Made by a program: the position numbers and the translations under genes
In this document: positions 26,692-35,434 of the stretch, one piece after another
How positions within the stretch are numbered: position 1 is the first letter of the stretch
Layout of the letters: every line of letters starts with the position of its first letter
The notes under the pieces: generated by a model
What the model saw: only the letters and a program-made list of their open reading frames with translations
Databases searched by the model: none
Told to the model about the DNA's origin: nothing
From: Synergistaceae bacterium DZ-S4
GTDB lineage: Bacteria; Synergistota; Synergistia; Synergistales; Synergistaceae
Length of the DNA: 64,000 nucleotides
Reading direction: 5' to 3'
NCBI GenBank assembly: GCA_025943965.1
Contig: JAPCWD010000004.1
Location: forward strand, 121,548-185,547

Positions 26692-29562
26692 ATGGACCTC
26701 AAAAAAATTTTTGAAAGCATGTATGGCCATACTCGTCAGGAATGGACAGACGGCTCAGGGGACAATGAGAACGGATGGGATGATGCCAGGCCTAAGATAC
26801 CGAACATCAGGATGCCAAAAATCTCTAGGCTATGGCTTGGCCTGGGTGGTCTGTTCCTCCTCTTCACAGTGATCCTGCCCGGACTGGCAATTTTTTTGAC
26901 CGACCTCTATTGGTTTGAATCCTACGGATTTGAGGCAGTCTTCTGGAGGAGGTTCACGGCCAGGTGGGAACTCTTTTTTATTGCTCTTGTACCGGCATTT
27001 CTTATCTATTGGTACAACTGGCGTTCGGCATGGAAAAACGGACTGAGGCTTATCAGCGACGGATCAGAGGAAGTTGTCGGGCTTCGCGCCTCTAAATGGG
27101 CCATAATAGCGGCTGCTGCACTTTTTGCTGTCGTCAATGCGCTGAACGCGATGGAGTCGTGGGGCACTTTCCTCAAATTTATCGATCCCACACCATTCGG
27201 CGAAACAGATCCGCTGTTTGGCAAGGATATTGGTTTTTATGTTTTCACACTCCCATTCATAAATTATCTCCAGTCATGGCTTCAGGGAGTACTGACCGTT
27301 GCTCTGATCGGCACCTTCGCATCATATTTTATGACGAGGTCCCTTTCGCTTGACGGAGCAAAATTGACCGCCACTCTGAGGGCAAGGCTCCATATGTCCC
27401 TTCTCGGATCGCTCCTGTTGATCGTGTGGGGAGCCGGATACTGGCTTGCAAGGTATGAGATACTTTTTTCTCCGACAGGAGTGGTTTTTGGAGCGGGCTA
27501 TACAGACGTAAAGATCCTCCTGCCGTCCTACAGTATCCTGGCAGCTGCCGCTGCAGCGGCGGCTGCTCTCCTGCTTATGAATTTTTACAGGCCAATGTGG
27601 AAGATGTCGGCTGTGCTGATCGGGATCCTGCTGCTGCTGGGTTGGGTCGCCAGATCGTTTGTACCTGGCCTTGTCCAGCAGTACAGGGTAAAGCCTAACG
27701 AATACGAACTTGAAAAACCATTCCTTGGTTACCATCTTGACTATACCAGGAGGGCTTTCGGACTGAACAGCGTGAGGACGATCCCACTGACGCCGGAAAA
27801 TGAGGTCACTCCTGAAGAACTGCAGGCCGACCAGGAGACCGTGAGGAATATCAGGCTGTGGGATTACTCTCCGCTCCTGAGGACATACAAGCAGCTCCAG
27901 GCCATAAGGACGTATTATGACTTTGATGATGTCTACATAGACAGGTACAAGCTGAACGGAGGGAACAGGCAGGTAATGCTGTCCGTAAGGGAGCTTGACC
28001 TGTCCAAACTGCAGAACCAGACATGGGTGAACATGCACCTTGAATTTACCCACGGATACGGGGTAGTGATGAATCCCGTCAACGAAGTCTCTCCCGGAGG
28101 GCTCCCGCACTTTTTCATGAAGGACCTGCCTCCCAGATCGACCGTTGACATAAAACTTGACAGGCCGCAGATCTATTATGGATCCATGAAGGACTTTTAT
28201 GTCCTGGTAAATACAGATGTCAAAGAGTTTGACTATCCGATGGGCGACTCCAACGTAAGAAGTACCTACGAAGGAGATGGAGGCGTGGAGATCGGTTCTT
28301 TCTGGAGAAGGCTGCTTTTTACGCTTAGGTTCAGGGATACCGAGATACTTTTCACAGGCGCGCTCAGGCCCGAGAGCAGGGTGCTTTACTACCGGAATGT
28401 CAGGGAGGCGCTGGGTGAAGTTGCTCCATTCCTCCTTTTTGACGGAGACACTTATCCAGTCATATTCAACGGCCGCATAATCTGGGTCCAGGACGCTTTT
28501 ACATGGACCCACAGGTATCCTTATTCGAAGCCTGTAATGACAGCTGACCCGACGCTGAGACATTTCAACGGGGTCAATTACATAAGGAACAGCGTCAAAG
28601 CGACAGTCGACGCCTATGACGGGAAAATGTCATTCTACATAGTCGATGAAAAAGATCCAGTAGCGCGGACCTGGCAGAAAATATTCCCTCATATTTTCAA
28701 ACCTGCTGGCGCGATGTCCGAAGAGCTTTGGAAGCACATGAGGTATCCGGAAGACTTTTTCGAGGTCCAGACGGATGTTTACAGAACATACCACATGACT
28801 GATACCAACACATACTACAACAGGGAAGACGTGTGGGAGGTCACTCCAGTCGGACGCGAGAGAAGGATCCAGCCAAACTATGTAACGATGAAGCTTTGGG
28901 GCGAAAAGGACCCTGAATTTGCTGTCATTGTCCCGTACATGCCCCTGGGAAGGGACAATCTGATAGGCTGGATGGCCGGAAGGTGCGACCCCGACAATTA
29001 CGGAGAGCTTCTGGTATATGAGTTCCCCAAACAAAAACTGATCTACGGTCCGGCTCAGATAGAGGCCCTGATAAACCAGCACCCTGAGATATCTTCACAG
29101 CTTTCGCTATGGAGCCAGAGAGGGTCGGATGTTATTATCGGTGATCTGCTTGTAATACCCATAGGAAAATCACTGCTCTATGTACAGCCGCTCTATCTTA
29201 AAGCCGAGAACGGCGAACTTCCCGAACTTAAGAGGGTGATCGTCTCAACAGGGGGAAGGGTGGAGTGGAGCGAGACTTTTGCGGGAGCACTGCAAAAACT
29301 GATGGGAAAGAACGTCTTTGAAAAGGGTGGTCCGGCCGTTTCCGGCGGAGCTCCGGCACCTAAGCGCGAAGAAGCGGAAAAAGAGCTGCCCTCTGTAAAG
29401 AAAATCAGCGAAAATGATATCGCCTCCCTTGCAAAATTAGCGCAGGAATTATACGATTCGGCCCAGGAAGCGCAGCGGCAGGGCGACTGGGCGCTTTACG
29501 GGGAGAAGATAAAAGAACTTGGGAATGTGATCTCAGAACTGGAAGAGAGGTCAAAAAAGTAA
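26692..29562 (+). CDS. UPF0182 family large membrane protein
   Basis: A 956-residue protein of the UPF0182 (COG1615) family, whose function is not known. About seven membrane segments fill the first third ('LWLGLGGLFLLFTVILPGLAIFL', 'LFFIALVPAFLIYWYNW', 'ILAAAAAAAAALLLMNF' and others), followed by a large extracytoplasmic part with conserved family stretches 'RRAFGLNSV', 'IRLWDYSPLLRTYKQLQAIRTYY' (pieces 'LRTYKQLQ' and 'IRTYYDF') and 'FTHGYGVVMNPVNEV'. The C-terminus is a charged helical tail. ATG at 26692 follows GGGAG; an upstream TTG at 26665 is less likely. Its stop overlaps the next gene as TAATG. Confidence 0.88.
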   Translation: MDLKKIFESMYGHTRQEWTDGSGDNENGWDDARPKIPNIRMPKISRLWLGLGGLFLLFTVILPGLAIFLTDLYWFESYGFEAVFWRRFTARWELFFIALVPAFLIYWYNWRSAWKNGLRLISDGSEEVVGLRASKWAIIAAAALFAVVNALNAMESWGTFLKFIDPTPFGETDPLFGKDIGFYVFTLPFINYLQSWLQGVLTVALIGTFASYFMTRSLSLDGAKLTATLRARLHMSLLGSLLLIVWGAGYWLARYEILFSPTGVVFGAGYTDVKILLPSYSILAAAAAAAAALLLMNFYRPMWKMSAVLIGILLLLGWVARSFVPGLVQQYRVKPNEYELEKPFLGYHLDYTRRAFGLNSVRTIPLTPENEVTPEELQADQETVRNIRLWDYSPLLRTYKQLQAIRTYYDFDDVYIDRYKLNGGNRQVMLSVRELDLSKLQNQTWVNMHLEFTHGYGVVMNPVNEVSPGGLPHFFMKDLPPRSTVDIKLDRPQIYYGSMKDFYVLVNTDVKEFDYPMGDSNVRSTYEGDGGVEIGSFWRRLLFTLRFRDTEILFTGALRPESRVLYYRNVREALGEVAPFLLFDGDTYPVIFNGRIIWVQDAFTWTHRYPYSKPVMTADPTLRHFNGVNYIRNSVKATVDAYDGKMSFYIVDEKDPVARTWQKIFPHIFKPAGAMSEELWKHMRYPEDFFEVQTDVYRTYHMTDTNTYYNREDVWEVTPVGRERRIQPNYVTMKLWGEKDPEFAVIVPYMPLGRDNLIGWMAGRCDPDNYGELLVYEFPKQKLIYGPAQIEALINQHPEISSQLSLWSQRGSDVIIGDLLVIPIGKSLLYVQPLYLKAENGELPELKRVIVSTGGRVEWSETFAGALQKLMGKNVFEKGGPAVSGGAPAPKREEAEKELPSVKKISENDIASLAKLAQELYDSAQEAQRQGDWALYGEKIKELGNVISELEERSKK

Positions 29563-30041
29563 TGTTCACAATACTTTTCGGAGCTTTGGCGGTCATCGTA
29601 TTAGTCCTGATGTGCTTTGGGATCTATATTTTTGCTGCATATGTCTTTTCCAGGCTCGGGGAGAAGTTCAGGATCGGCTCTTTCCTGCAGTTCCTGATCC
29701 CCTTTTATAACGTGATGCTCCTTTGCGACTGCGCAAGGATCTCACGCTGGTTCACGGTGGCTATCATCGCACCGGGGATAGTTACGGCTGCCATGAACTT
29801 CGTAAGCTTCTACCTTTTTTCCGAGGTCTTCAGTTCAGGTGCCGCACTGGTAGCCTTTGCAGCCAATGTATATCTCTGGGGAAAAATAGCCGAGAGGCTT
29901 GGTAAAAATTTCTGGCTCTGGGGGATACTGACTCCTGTCCTTCTGGGACTTCCGGTCCTGATCCTGGCCTTTGACGGATCGATGCCGTCGAGGAACGGAG
30001 GATATTCAGGCAAAGGAGAGAAAAGATACATAGATGTCTAA
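29562..30041 (+). CDS. Small polytopic membrane protein (DUF5684-like)
   Basis: A 159-residue membrane protein with about four hydrophobic segments. The stretch 'QFLIPFYNVMLLCDCARISRWF' and the later 'GKIAERLGKNFWLWGILTPVLLGLPVLILAF' resemble the DUF5684 type of small membrane proteins ('IPIYN' loop, 'FGK' helix). A charged tail ends the protein. Its ATG overlaps the UPF0182 stop (TAATG), so it is translationally coupled to it, and its end overlaps the next gene by eight bases. Function unknown; the coupling suggests a shared role with UPF0182. Confidence 0.65.
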   Translation: MFTILFGALAVIVLVLMCFGIYIFAAYVFSRLGEKFRIGSFLQFLIPFYNVMLLCDCARISRWFTVAIIAPGIVTAAMNFVSFYLFSEVFSSGAALVAFAANVYLWGKIAERLGKNFWLWGILTPVLLGLPVLILAFDGSMPSRNGGYSGKGEKRYIDV

Positions 30042-30867
30042 GATCCATGCTGAACATCCTTATATTTTCGCAACAGAAGATACGCATAAAAAAGCCGGCA
30101 AAAGATGTTTAAAACATAAAATTGCATGGGATATCTTTTTCGCACTCCTCTTACTGCTCCTTACGGGGAGAGAGGCTTTGTGGGCTTCTGCGGCAGAGGA
30201 AACCATTTCCGAGGATATTGTGGCCAACATTGCATCCGCGGATGCAGAAACATCTCAGCCGCAGAGTGAAGAGTACTCTGCAAACTCTCTCATGCCTGAA
30301 ATATTCGAAGTATCCCTGAACATGATCTATCCGCATGAAGGCGTCAAGAAGGATCAGCTGAGAAATTCCCTGAAGGAGCTCCTTGCGGCAGGAAGTGAAA
30401 AAGAGGCTGCAATAAAGATCGGTGCGGTAATGGGCAGTGAACGCAAAAAATCGACAGCCTACCTTGGCTTTTACTGCAGAGTGGCCCTACCCTATGTCAA
30501 CGGAGGACTGGACGAGAGGGCACGTTTTCTTAGCTGGTTTTTGAACGGGTACGGAGGATCCGGAGTCGTTATCCTTTCTGAAGAAGGCATCGAAAAGATT
30601 ATGGCGACCGGCAGAAAAAGGGGTGAATTCTGGCGTTTCGTTGAAGAGGGAAATGTACCTTCTGACAAGCTTGACAGGATCTACGGATCATCGGATGCAT
30701 TTTATATCCCATTCACTGCCGGAGAGGTGTTTATATTGGACATAATAGGTTCTGACAACGGAAAAGCCGCTTTGTGGAAGGTGCTGCCCGGAGGGATAAA
30801 CAAAAAGACCTGGAGTGCCGGTACCTGGGAGAGAGAGATAACGGTCAGAGGCGACAAGCTTTATTGA
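30034..30867 (+). CDS. Uncharacterised exported protein
   Basis: I do not recognise this 277-residue protein. After a basic N-terminal stretch of about 30 residues there is a hydrophobic segment ('IAWDIFFALLLLLLTG') and a probable signal cleavage after 'LWASAA'. The mature part has an acidic low-complexity leader, then an alpha/beta region with 'YLGFYCRVALPYVNGGLDERARFLSWFL' and 'FYIPFTAGEVFILDIIG'. The ATG overlaps the upstream membrane-protein stop by eight bases with GGAGAG upstream, so it belongs to the UPF0182 operon. A second secreted protein of similar size follows it. Confidence 0.65.
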   Translation: MSKIHAEHPYIFATEDTHKKAGKRCLKHKIAWDIFFALLLLLLTGREALWASAAEETISEDIVANIASADAETSQPQSEEYSANSLMPEIFEVSLNMIYPHEGVKKDQLRNSLKELLAAGSEKEAAIKIGAVMGSERKKSTAYLGFYCRVALPYVNGGLDERARFLSWFLNGYGGSGVVILSEEGIEKIMATGRKRGEFWRFVEEGNVPSDKLDRIYGSSDAFYIPFTAGEVFILDIIGSDNGKAALWKVLPGGINKKTWSAGTWEREITVRGDKLY

Positions 30868-30925
30868 GACCGGTTGAATAGAGTAAAATATTTATAATCA
30901 TATTTTTTTGAGGGGTGTTGTGAAG

Positions 30926-31669
30926 ATGAGAGTAAAATGGACAGCAGCATTGATCCTGGTTTTGGCGTTTACCCTATATTCAGTGCCCGTCTTTGCAGCA
31001 TCCGACTGGGACACTTTTGTGGCGGAAATGGAGAAGAAGGAGAAGATCAAAGACACAGGGGCAGCAATAGTTGCCGACATGCTTGATATCGCACCCGGGG
31101 GCACCGAGACCGAATTGTGGCAAAAACTGTGGAACGGGGAACCGCGCTGGAGAGCCGCTGCAGCTGTGGCGCTGATCAGCAGGATGTTTCCTGACGGCGA
31201 TCCATCAAGGTGGCAGGAGGTGTCAGGCTTTGCCCCCCGGCAGAGCGTACAGCCGAGACAGCTTATCGCCATGGATGCGTTTTTCGTCGCTGTCGATTCC
31301 CTCAGCCGGATACCCGACGGGATATGGGGATCAGCCTATCTGCTTGACCTTTTCGGCAAGTCCGGCATGGGTAAGGTGATGTTCATTGAAGAGATACCAG
31401 AGGGCATGGACAGGGTACTGAGCGAAGTCGTCTCCTCCACGGGCCTTCCTGGCGACTGGAGCATAAAGAGGACACGAGGCAAACTTCCGGTACTGCCTCT
31501 CTACAGGGGCTACATAACGAGGAGTTCAGCCGATTCCAGAAACATGCAGTATCTTGATGGGTACGGCTCGATCGCGTCAAATGGCAAATATGCGTGGGAC
31601 AGGGACAGAGGATATGTTTACCAGATCATCGAAGACAACGGTTTCAGGGATGTCTGGATAGTACCGTGA
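30926..31669 (+). CDS. Uncharacterised secreted protein
   Basis: A 247-residue protein with a clear signal peptide ('KWTAALILVLAFTLYSVPVFA', cleavage before 'ASDWD'). The mature part is largely helical at first ('WRAAAAVALISRMF'), then shows 'KLPVLPLYRGYITRSSADSRNM' and ends 'FRDVWIVP'. No family was recognised. GAGGGG lies ten bases before the ATG; a GTG at 30920 is possible. It follows the preceding unknown protein by 58 bases that include a TATAAT at about 30890, so it may have its own promoter. A strong terminator lies 50 bases downstream. Confidence 0.65.
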   Translation: MRVKWTAALILVLAFTLYSVPVFAASDWDTFVAEMEKKEKIKDTGAAIVADMLDIAPGGTETELWQKLWNGEPRWRAAAAVALISRMFPDGDPSRWQEVSGFAPRQSVQPRQLIAMDAFFVAVDSLSRIPDGIWGSAYLLDLFGKSGMGKVMFIEEIPEGMDRVLSEVVSSTGLPGDWSIKRTRGKLPVLPLYRGYITRSSADSRNMQYLDGYGSIASNGKYAWDRDRGYVYQIIEDNGFRDVWIVP

Positions 31670-31720
31670 TGTGAACTGTCTTTGCCGAGACCGCCGGCTG
31701 TAAAAGTTTTAAAAATGTCA

Positions 31721-31760
31721 GAGAGAAAGGTGCCGGCAGTTCTTTTCCTTTCTCTCTTTT
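31721..31760 (+). terminator. Rho-independent terminator
   Basis: A perfect 10-bp stem GAGAGAAAGG/CCTTTCTCTC (31721-31730 with 31747-31756) with a 16-nt loop is followed by TTTT. It closes the UPF0182 group and isolates the tandem dikinase-domain genes downstream. Confidence 0.75.
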
Positions 31761-31892
31761 CATATTTTCATCCATTTTTAAAATTGTTGTAATAGAAGCT
31801 TTAACAGTATATCATCTTAACAGACAGAGCTGCATAAAACGAATTTTTTTGCAGTAAAAAGTTAGTTTTTGTCGTTTAGCGGGGGTGGAAGT

Positions 31893-33629
31893 ATGGAATA
31901 TGGAGAGTATTATAAAAGTTTTGACCCTGAACCCTACTACAGGGAACGCGGCTGGCTGATAGGCAGCGGAAGGGTAGGGGGAAAGGCAAAAGGGCTCAGT
32001 TTTGCCTATGAGATACTTAAATCGAACGGAATGCTCGACGAAGTATGTTTGCCAAGATGCACCTTCGTTATTACTACATCCGTCTTTGAGGAGTTCATGG
32101 AAGAAAACAGGCTTTGGGACAGGCTGCTGGATCTCAGGGAACACAGCGATGCGCCGAAGCTGCACAGGATCTGCCAGGATGCCCATCTGCCCGAAAGCCT
32201 GGATATGGATCTGGAGATGATCCTGGATACAATAGATACTCCGATGTCTGTCCGTTCATCATCGATATTGGAAGACGATGTCAATCTTTCTTTTGCAGGC
32301 AAATATGCAACAAAATTCGTCTCCAACAGCGGTGACAGAGCTTCAAGGAGAAGAGGCCTTGAGGCTGCGATCAAGGAGGTGTACGCGTCGACCTACAACC
32401 CGGCTGCCAGGGAGTACAAAAGGAAGCACAACATACTTTGGGGAGGCGAGCGGATGGGGGTCCTCATCCAGCCCATAGCGGGGAAGATGAGGGATAGTAA
32501 ATATTATCCGGAGCTTGCAGGGACTGCCTTCTCGCAGGTCTTCAGAAGGCCTTCGCCAAGGATCAGGAAGGAAGACGGAGTGGCAAGGATATGCTTCGGC
32601 CTCGGCACAAGAACGGTCGACAGGAGCTTTGCCAGGACCTTCTACCTCACAAACCCGAACCTGAGACCCGAAGGCAACAGGCCTGCCGAGATAGTATCCC
32701 ACTCTCAGGAACAGTTCGACTACGTTGACATAGAACACAACGCCTTCATGACGGCTTATGCCGGGAACTATATCAGGATGATCATGCAGGAACACAAGAT
32801 GGCCCAGTCATACCTTCAGTGGTATGACGGCAATATGTTCCATTGGCTTCTGGCGGACACCAGAGACATGGTTGCTCCCAGGGCTGTATTTACATTCGCG
32901 GAGCTTCCGCAGAAATGTCCTCAGCTGTTCAAAAGGATTAAAAAGCTGCTTCGGCTTTTTGAGGAGGAACTGCGGCTGCCATCCGACATGGAGTTTACAT
33001 ATGAGAGCGCAGGAGACGAATTTACGCTTGTTCAGCTCAGGCCGCTGTCAGTTTATGATGACAAGGGCAAGGTCGTCATACCTGAAGTCAGCCCCGAAAA
33101 TACGATACTAAGGGGGAACCGGATGGTCGCAAACGGCAGGCTTGAGAACATAAAGCACATAGTGTATGTGGACCCTGAGCTTTATGGCAGGACACCGGAC
33201 TTTTATGATGTGGCAAGGGCAATAGGAGAAATTAACGCAAAATTGGACGGGGAGAGATACCTTCTTGTGGGACCGGGGCGATGGGGAAGCTCAAATCCCG
33301 TTCTCGGAGTGCCTGTACAGTACAGTGAGCTTTCGAATTCAGGATGTCTTGTCGAACTTGGCATACCCAGCAAAGGCATGGCTCCGGAACTTTCGTACGG
33401 GACGCACTTTTTCCTCGATCTGGATGGAGACAACATACTCTACCTTCCCGTATTTGACGGAGAGAAAGGCAACGTCTACAACAAGGGATGGTTTGAGAGC
33501 AGAGAATGGACATCAGCCCACCATCCCGCCGTGAGGCATTACCGCGGGACATTCGATGTCCTGCTTGACGGTGACAGTGAGGTTGGGGTAGTGATAGACA
33601 AGGGCGATACGGAGGTGAAGGGCAAGTGA
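31893..33629 (+). CDS. Stand-alone PEP/pyruvate-dikinase ATP-binding domain protein, paralogue 1
   Basis: A 578-residue protein with an N-terminal domain of the PPDK_N type (the ATP-grasp part of PEP synthase and pyruvate phosphate dikinase). Visible motifs are 'GRVGGKAKGL' (about 27-36), 'VRSSSILEDDVNLSFAGKY' (120-138) with the catalytic Arg and acidic residues, and the domain-closing 'LVQLRP' (380-385). The phosphohistidine swivel domain and the PEP-binding barrel of the full enzymes are missing. Instead a 190-residue block follows, containing 'GPGRWGSSNP' (460-469), 'CLVELGIP' and 'LSYGTHFF' (500-507). The ATG at 31893 has GGGGGTGG upstream. Its stop overlaps the GTG of the paralogue, so both are made together. 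The reaction is unknown. Confidence 0.8.
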   Translation: MEYGEYYKSFDPEPYYRERGWLIGSGRVGGKAKGLSFAYEILKSNGMLDEVCLPRCTFVITTSVFEEFMEENRLWDRLLDLREHSDAPKLHRICQDAHLPESLDMDLEMILDTIDTPMSVRSSSILEDDVNLSFAGKYATKFVSNSGDRASRRRGLEAAIKEVYASTYNPAAREYKRKHNILWGGERMGVLIQPIAGKMRDSKYYPELAGTAFSQVFRRPSPRIRKEDGVARICFGLGTRTVDRSFARTFYLTNPNLRPEGNRPAEIVSHSQEQFDYVDIEHNAFMTAYAGNYIRMIMQEHKMAQSYLQWYDGNMFHWLLADTRDMVAPRAVFTFAELPQKCPQLFKRIKKLLRLFEEELRLPSDMEFTYESAGDEFTLVQLRPLSVYDDKGKVVIPEVSPENTILRGNRMVANGRLENIKHIVYVDPELYGRTPDFYDVARAIGEINAKLDGERYLLVGPGRWGSSNPVLGVPVQYSELSNSGCLVELGIPSKGMAPELSYGTHFFLDLDGDNILYLPVFDGEKGNVYNKGWFESREWTSAHHPAVRHYRGTFDVLLDGDSEVGVVIDKGDTEVKGK

Positions 33630-35374
33630 CCGATCTGGAAAGGACCAGGGAAGAGTATTTCGCATGGGACCCGCACGACGATCCGGAATTTGCGCCAATG
33701 ATATTCGGCAAAGGGACGATTGGAGGAAAGGGCCGTTCCCTTCTTTTTGCGCTGAGAAAACTTCGTGATTCAGGTGATCCGCAGCTATCCAACAGCAAGG
33801 TCCCGGAGTCGATATACTTCGGGATAGACATTTTTCACCGTTTCCTTGAGTCAGTGCCGTCTCTGGATCTTCTGATATCGCAGAATGACCCGGAGAGGCT
33901 GGAAGAAGTTTTCCTCCGGACTCCGCTGCCTGCGACAGTGACTGAAGCAGTAAGGAATTTTCTCTCAGAGATGCACGACCCGGTTGTTATAAGGAGCAGC
34001 AGCAGGCTTGAGGATTCAGCCAAACATTCGTTTGCCGGAAAGTACCTGACGACATTCATGAGCAATGATTCACCGTCTCTGGAAGAGAGGGTGCTAATAG
34101 TTGAAAGAGAGATCAGGAAGATATATTCAAGGATATACTTCCCTGAAGCGACGAGCTACAGGAAAAAACACGGACTTGGCGATGACGACATGGGGATAAT
34201 CGTTATCAGGATGTCCGGAAGATGGCACGGAAGGTACTATTACCCCACGATAGCCGGAGTAGGCTATTCTCAGAATTTCCGACGATGGAACAAAAGGGTG
34301 AAACAAAAGGACGGTGTTCTCAGGCTTGTCTTTGGACTGGGGACCATGAGTACGAAGAGAGGTTATGCAAGGACGATATCCCTGACGAATGCGTATCTGA
34401 GGCCGGACGGACAGAGTCCGGAAAAGATCGCTATCCATTCCCAGGAAAGATTCCATGTGATCGACAGGGAAAGACCCAATGAACTGACGACGCTCGACAT
34501 CAAAAAAGAATGGCGTCAGCTGATAGAATATCATCCCGACTTTGACGCCTATGCGCAGATATATTGCTATGATCCCGACGGGGGATGCCTCTCTTCTCTG
34601 ATGAAATCCACTCAGAGGATCGATCTGGGATCAAAGGTTTGCCTGACCTTTGACAACTTCCCGAAAAAATACCCAAACTTTTTTGAAAGGATGAAAAAGA
34701 CACTCCCTCTGCTGGAGTCTTCGATGGGGCTGCCGGCAGACATCGAGTTTGCATATGAACCTCTTGATGACAGTTTTTGCCTGATACAGTCGCGTCCGTG
34801 CTGGTGTCAGACATGCGAGGAGGAAGGGATCCCCGACCTTGGCGGAAAGAGGGTAATTCTTAAGGCTGACAGGATGGTCACGCCCGGAGTGCTCCACAAC
34901 ATACCCTGCCTCGTATATATCGACCACTTGCAATACTATTCAAATCCTGATTTTTTCAAGGTCGCGCGGGGGATCGGCGAAATAAATGAACAGATGAAAG
35001 GACAGAAGTTCATCTTTGTCTCGCCCGGCAGGGTAGGGTCGAGCAACCCCGAACTTGGAGTACCGGTAAAGTACAACGAGCTTACAAACTGCTGCTGCAT
35101 AGTCGAACTTGGCATACCCAGGCTCGGATTTATGCCTGAACTCTCTTACGGGACCCACTTCTTCTCAGATCTTGCAGTGGACAGTGTCCTCTACATGCCC
35201 GTCTTTGAGGGAGAATCAAACAATCTCATAGATCAGGAGTGGTTCACCGAAAACGAGTGGGAAGAGGGTCCACATCCGGCAATAAGGATATACAGGGGGA
35301 ACTTTTCAGCCTACATGGACGGAGAGAGCAACCAGGGAGTAATAATCGACAACGGAACATCTGCAGAAGGGTAA
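33626..35374 (+). CDS. Stand-alone PEP/pyruvate-dikinase ATP-binding domain protein, paralogue 2
   Basis: A 582-residue paralogue of the preceding gene with the same order of motifs: 'GTIGGKGRSL' (30-39), 'VIRSSSRLEDSAKHSFAGKY' (121-140), 'LIQSRP' (386-391), 'PGRVGSSNP' (467-475), 'VELGIP' and 'LSYGTHFF' (506-513). The two proteins align along their whole length. Differences include Trp to Val in the GRWGSS block and a Cys-rich insert 'CWCQTCEEE' (392-400). The start is GTG at 33626, overlapping the upstream TGA by four bases. No phosphohistidine or PEP-binding domain is present. A heterodimeric ATP-dependent enzyme is plausible but unproven. Confidence 0.8.
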   Translation: MTDLERTREEYFAWDPHDDPEFAPMIFGKGTIGGKGRSLLFALRKLRDSGDPQLSNSKVPESIYFGIDIFHRFLESVPSLDLLISQNDPERLEEVFLRTPLPATVTEAVRNFLSEMHDPVVIRSSSRLEDSAKHSFAGKYLTTFMSNDSPSLEERVLIVEREIRKIYSRIYFPEATSYRKKHGLGDDDMGIIVIRMSGRWHGRYYYPTIAGVGYSQNFRRWNKRVKQKDGVLRLVFGLGTMSTKRGYARTISLTNAYLRPDGQSPEKIAIHSQERFHVIDRERPNELTTLDIKKEWRQLIEYHPDFDAYAQIYCYDPDGGCLSSLMKSTQRIDLGSKVCLTFDNFPKKYPNFFERMKKTLPLLESSMGLPADIEFAYEPLDDSFCLIQSRPCWCQTCEEEGIPDLGGKRVILKADRMVTPGVLHNIPCLVYIDHLQYYSNPDFFKVARGIGEINEQMKGQKFIFVSPGRVGSSNPELGVPVKYNELTNCCCIVELGIPRLGFMPELSYGTHFFSDLAVDSVLYMPVFEGESNNLIDQEWFTENEWEEGPHPAIRIYRGNFSAYMDGESNQGVIIDNGTSAEG

Positions 35375-35383
35375 AATATATAT

Positions 35384-35414
35384 AAAAAAGGGGCAGCCCG
35401 AAAAGGCCGCCCCT
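35384..35414 (-). terminator. Rho-independent terminator of the TPR-protein gene
   Basis: On the minus strand a 10-bp stem with one mismatch (35405-35414 with 35389-35398, 6-nt loop) is followed directly by TTTTTTATATATATTTT. It terminates the 35435-36349 gene and lies just after the convergent dikinase-domain paralogue. Confidence 0.8.
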
Positions 35415-35434
35415 ACTGCAAATATATCTGTCTC

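Noticed and set aside
27322..28563. Long open frame on the minus strand inside the UPF0182 gene
   Set aside because: It is a shadow of the strongly conserved UPF0182 gene, its translation has no recognisable domain and is rich in residues typical of antisense frames.
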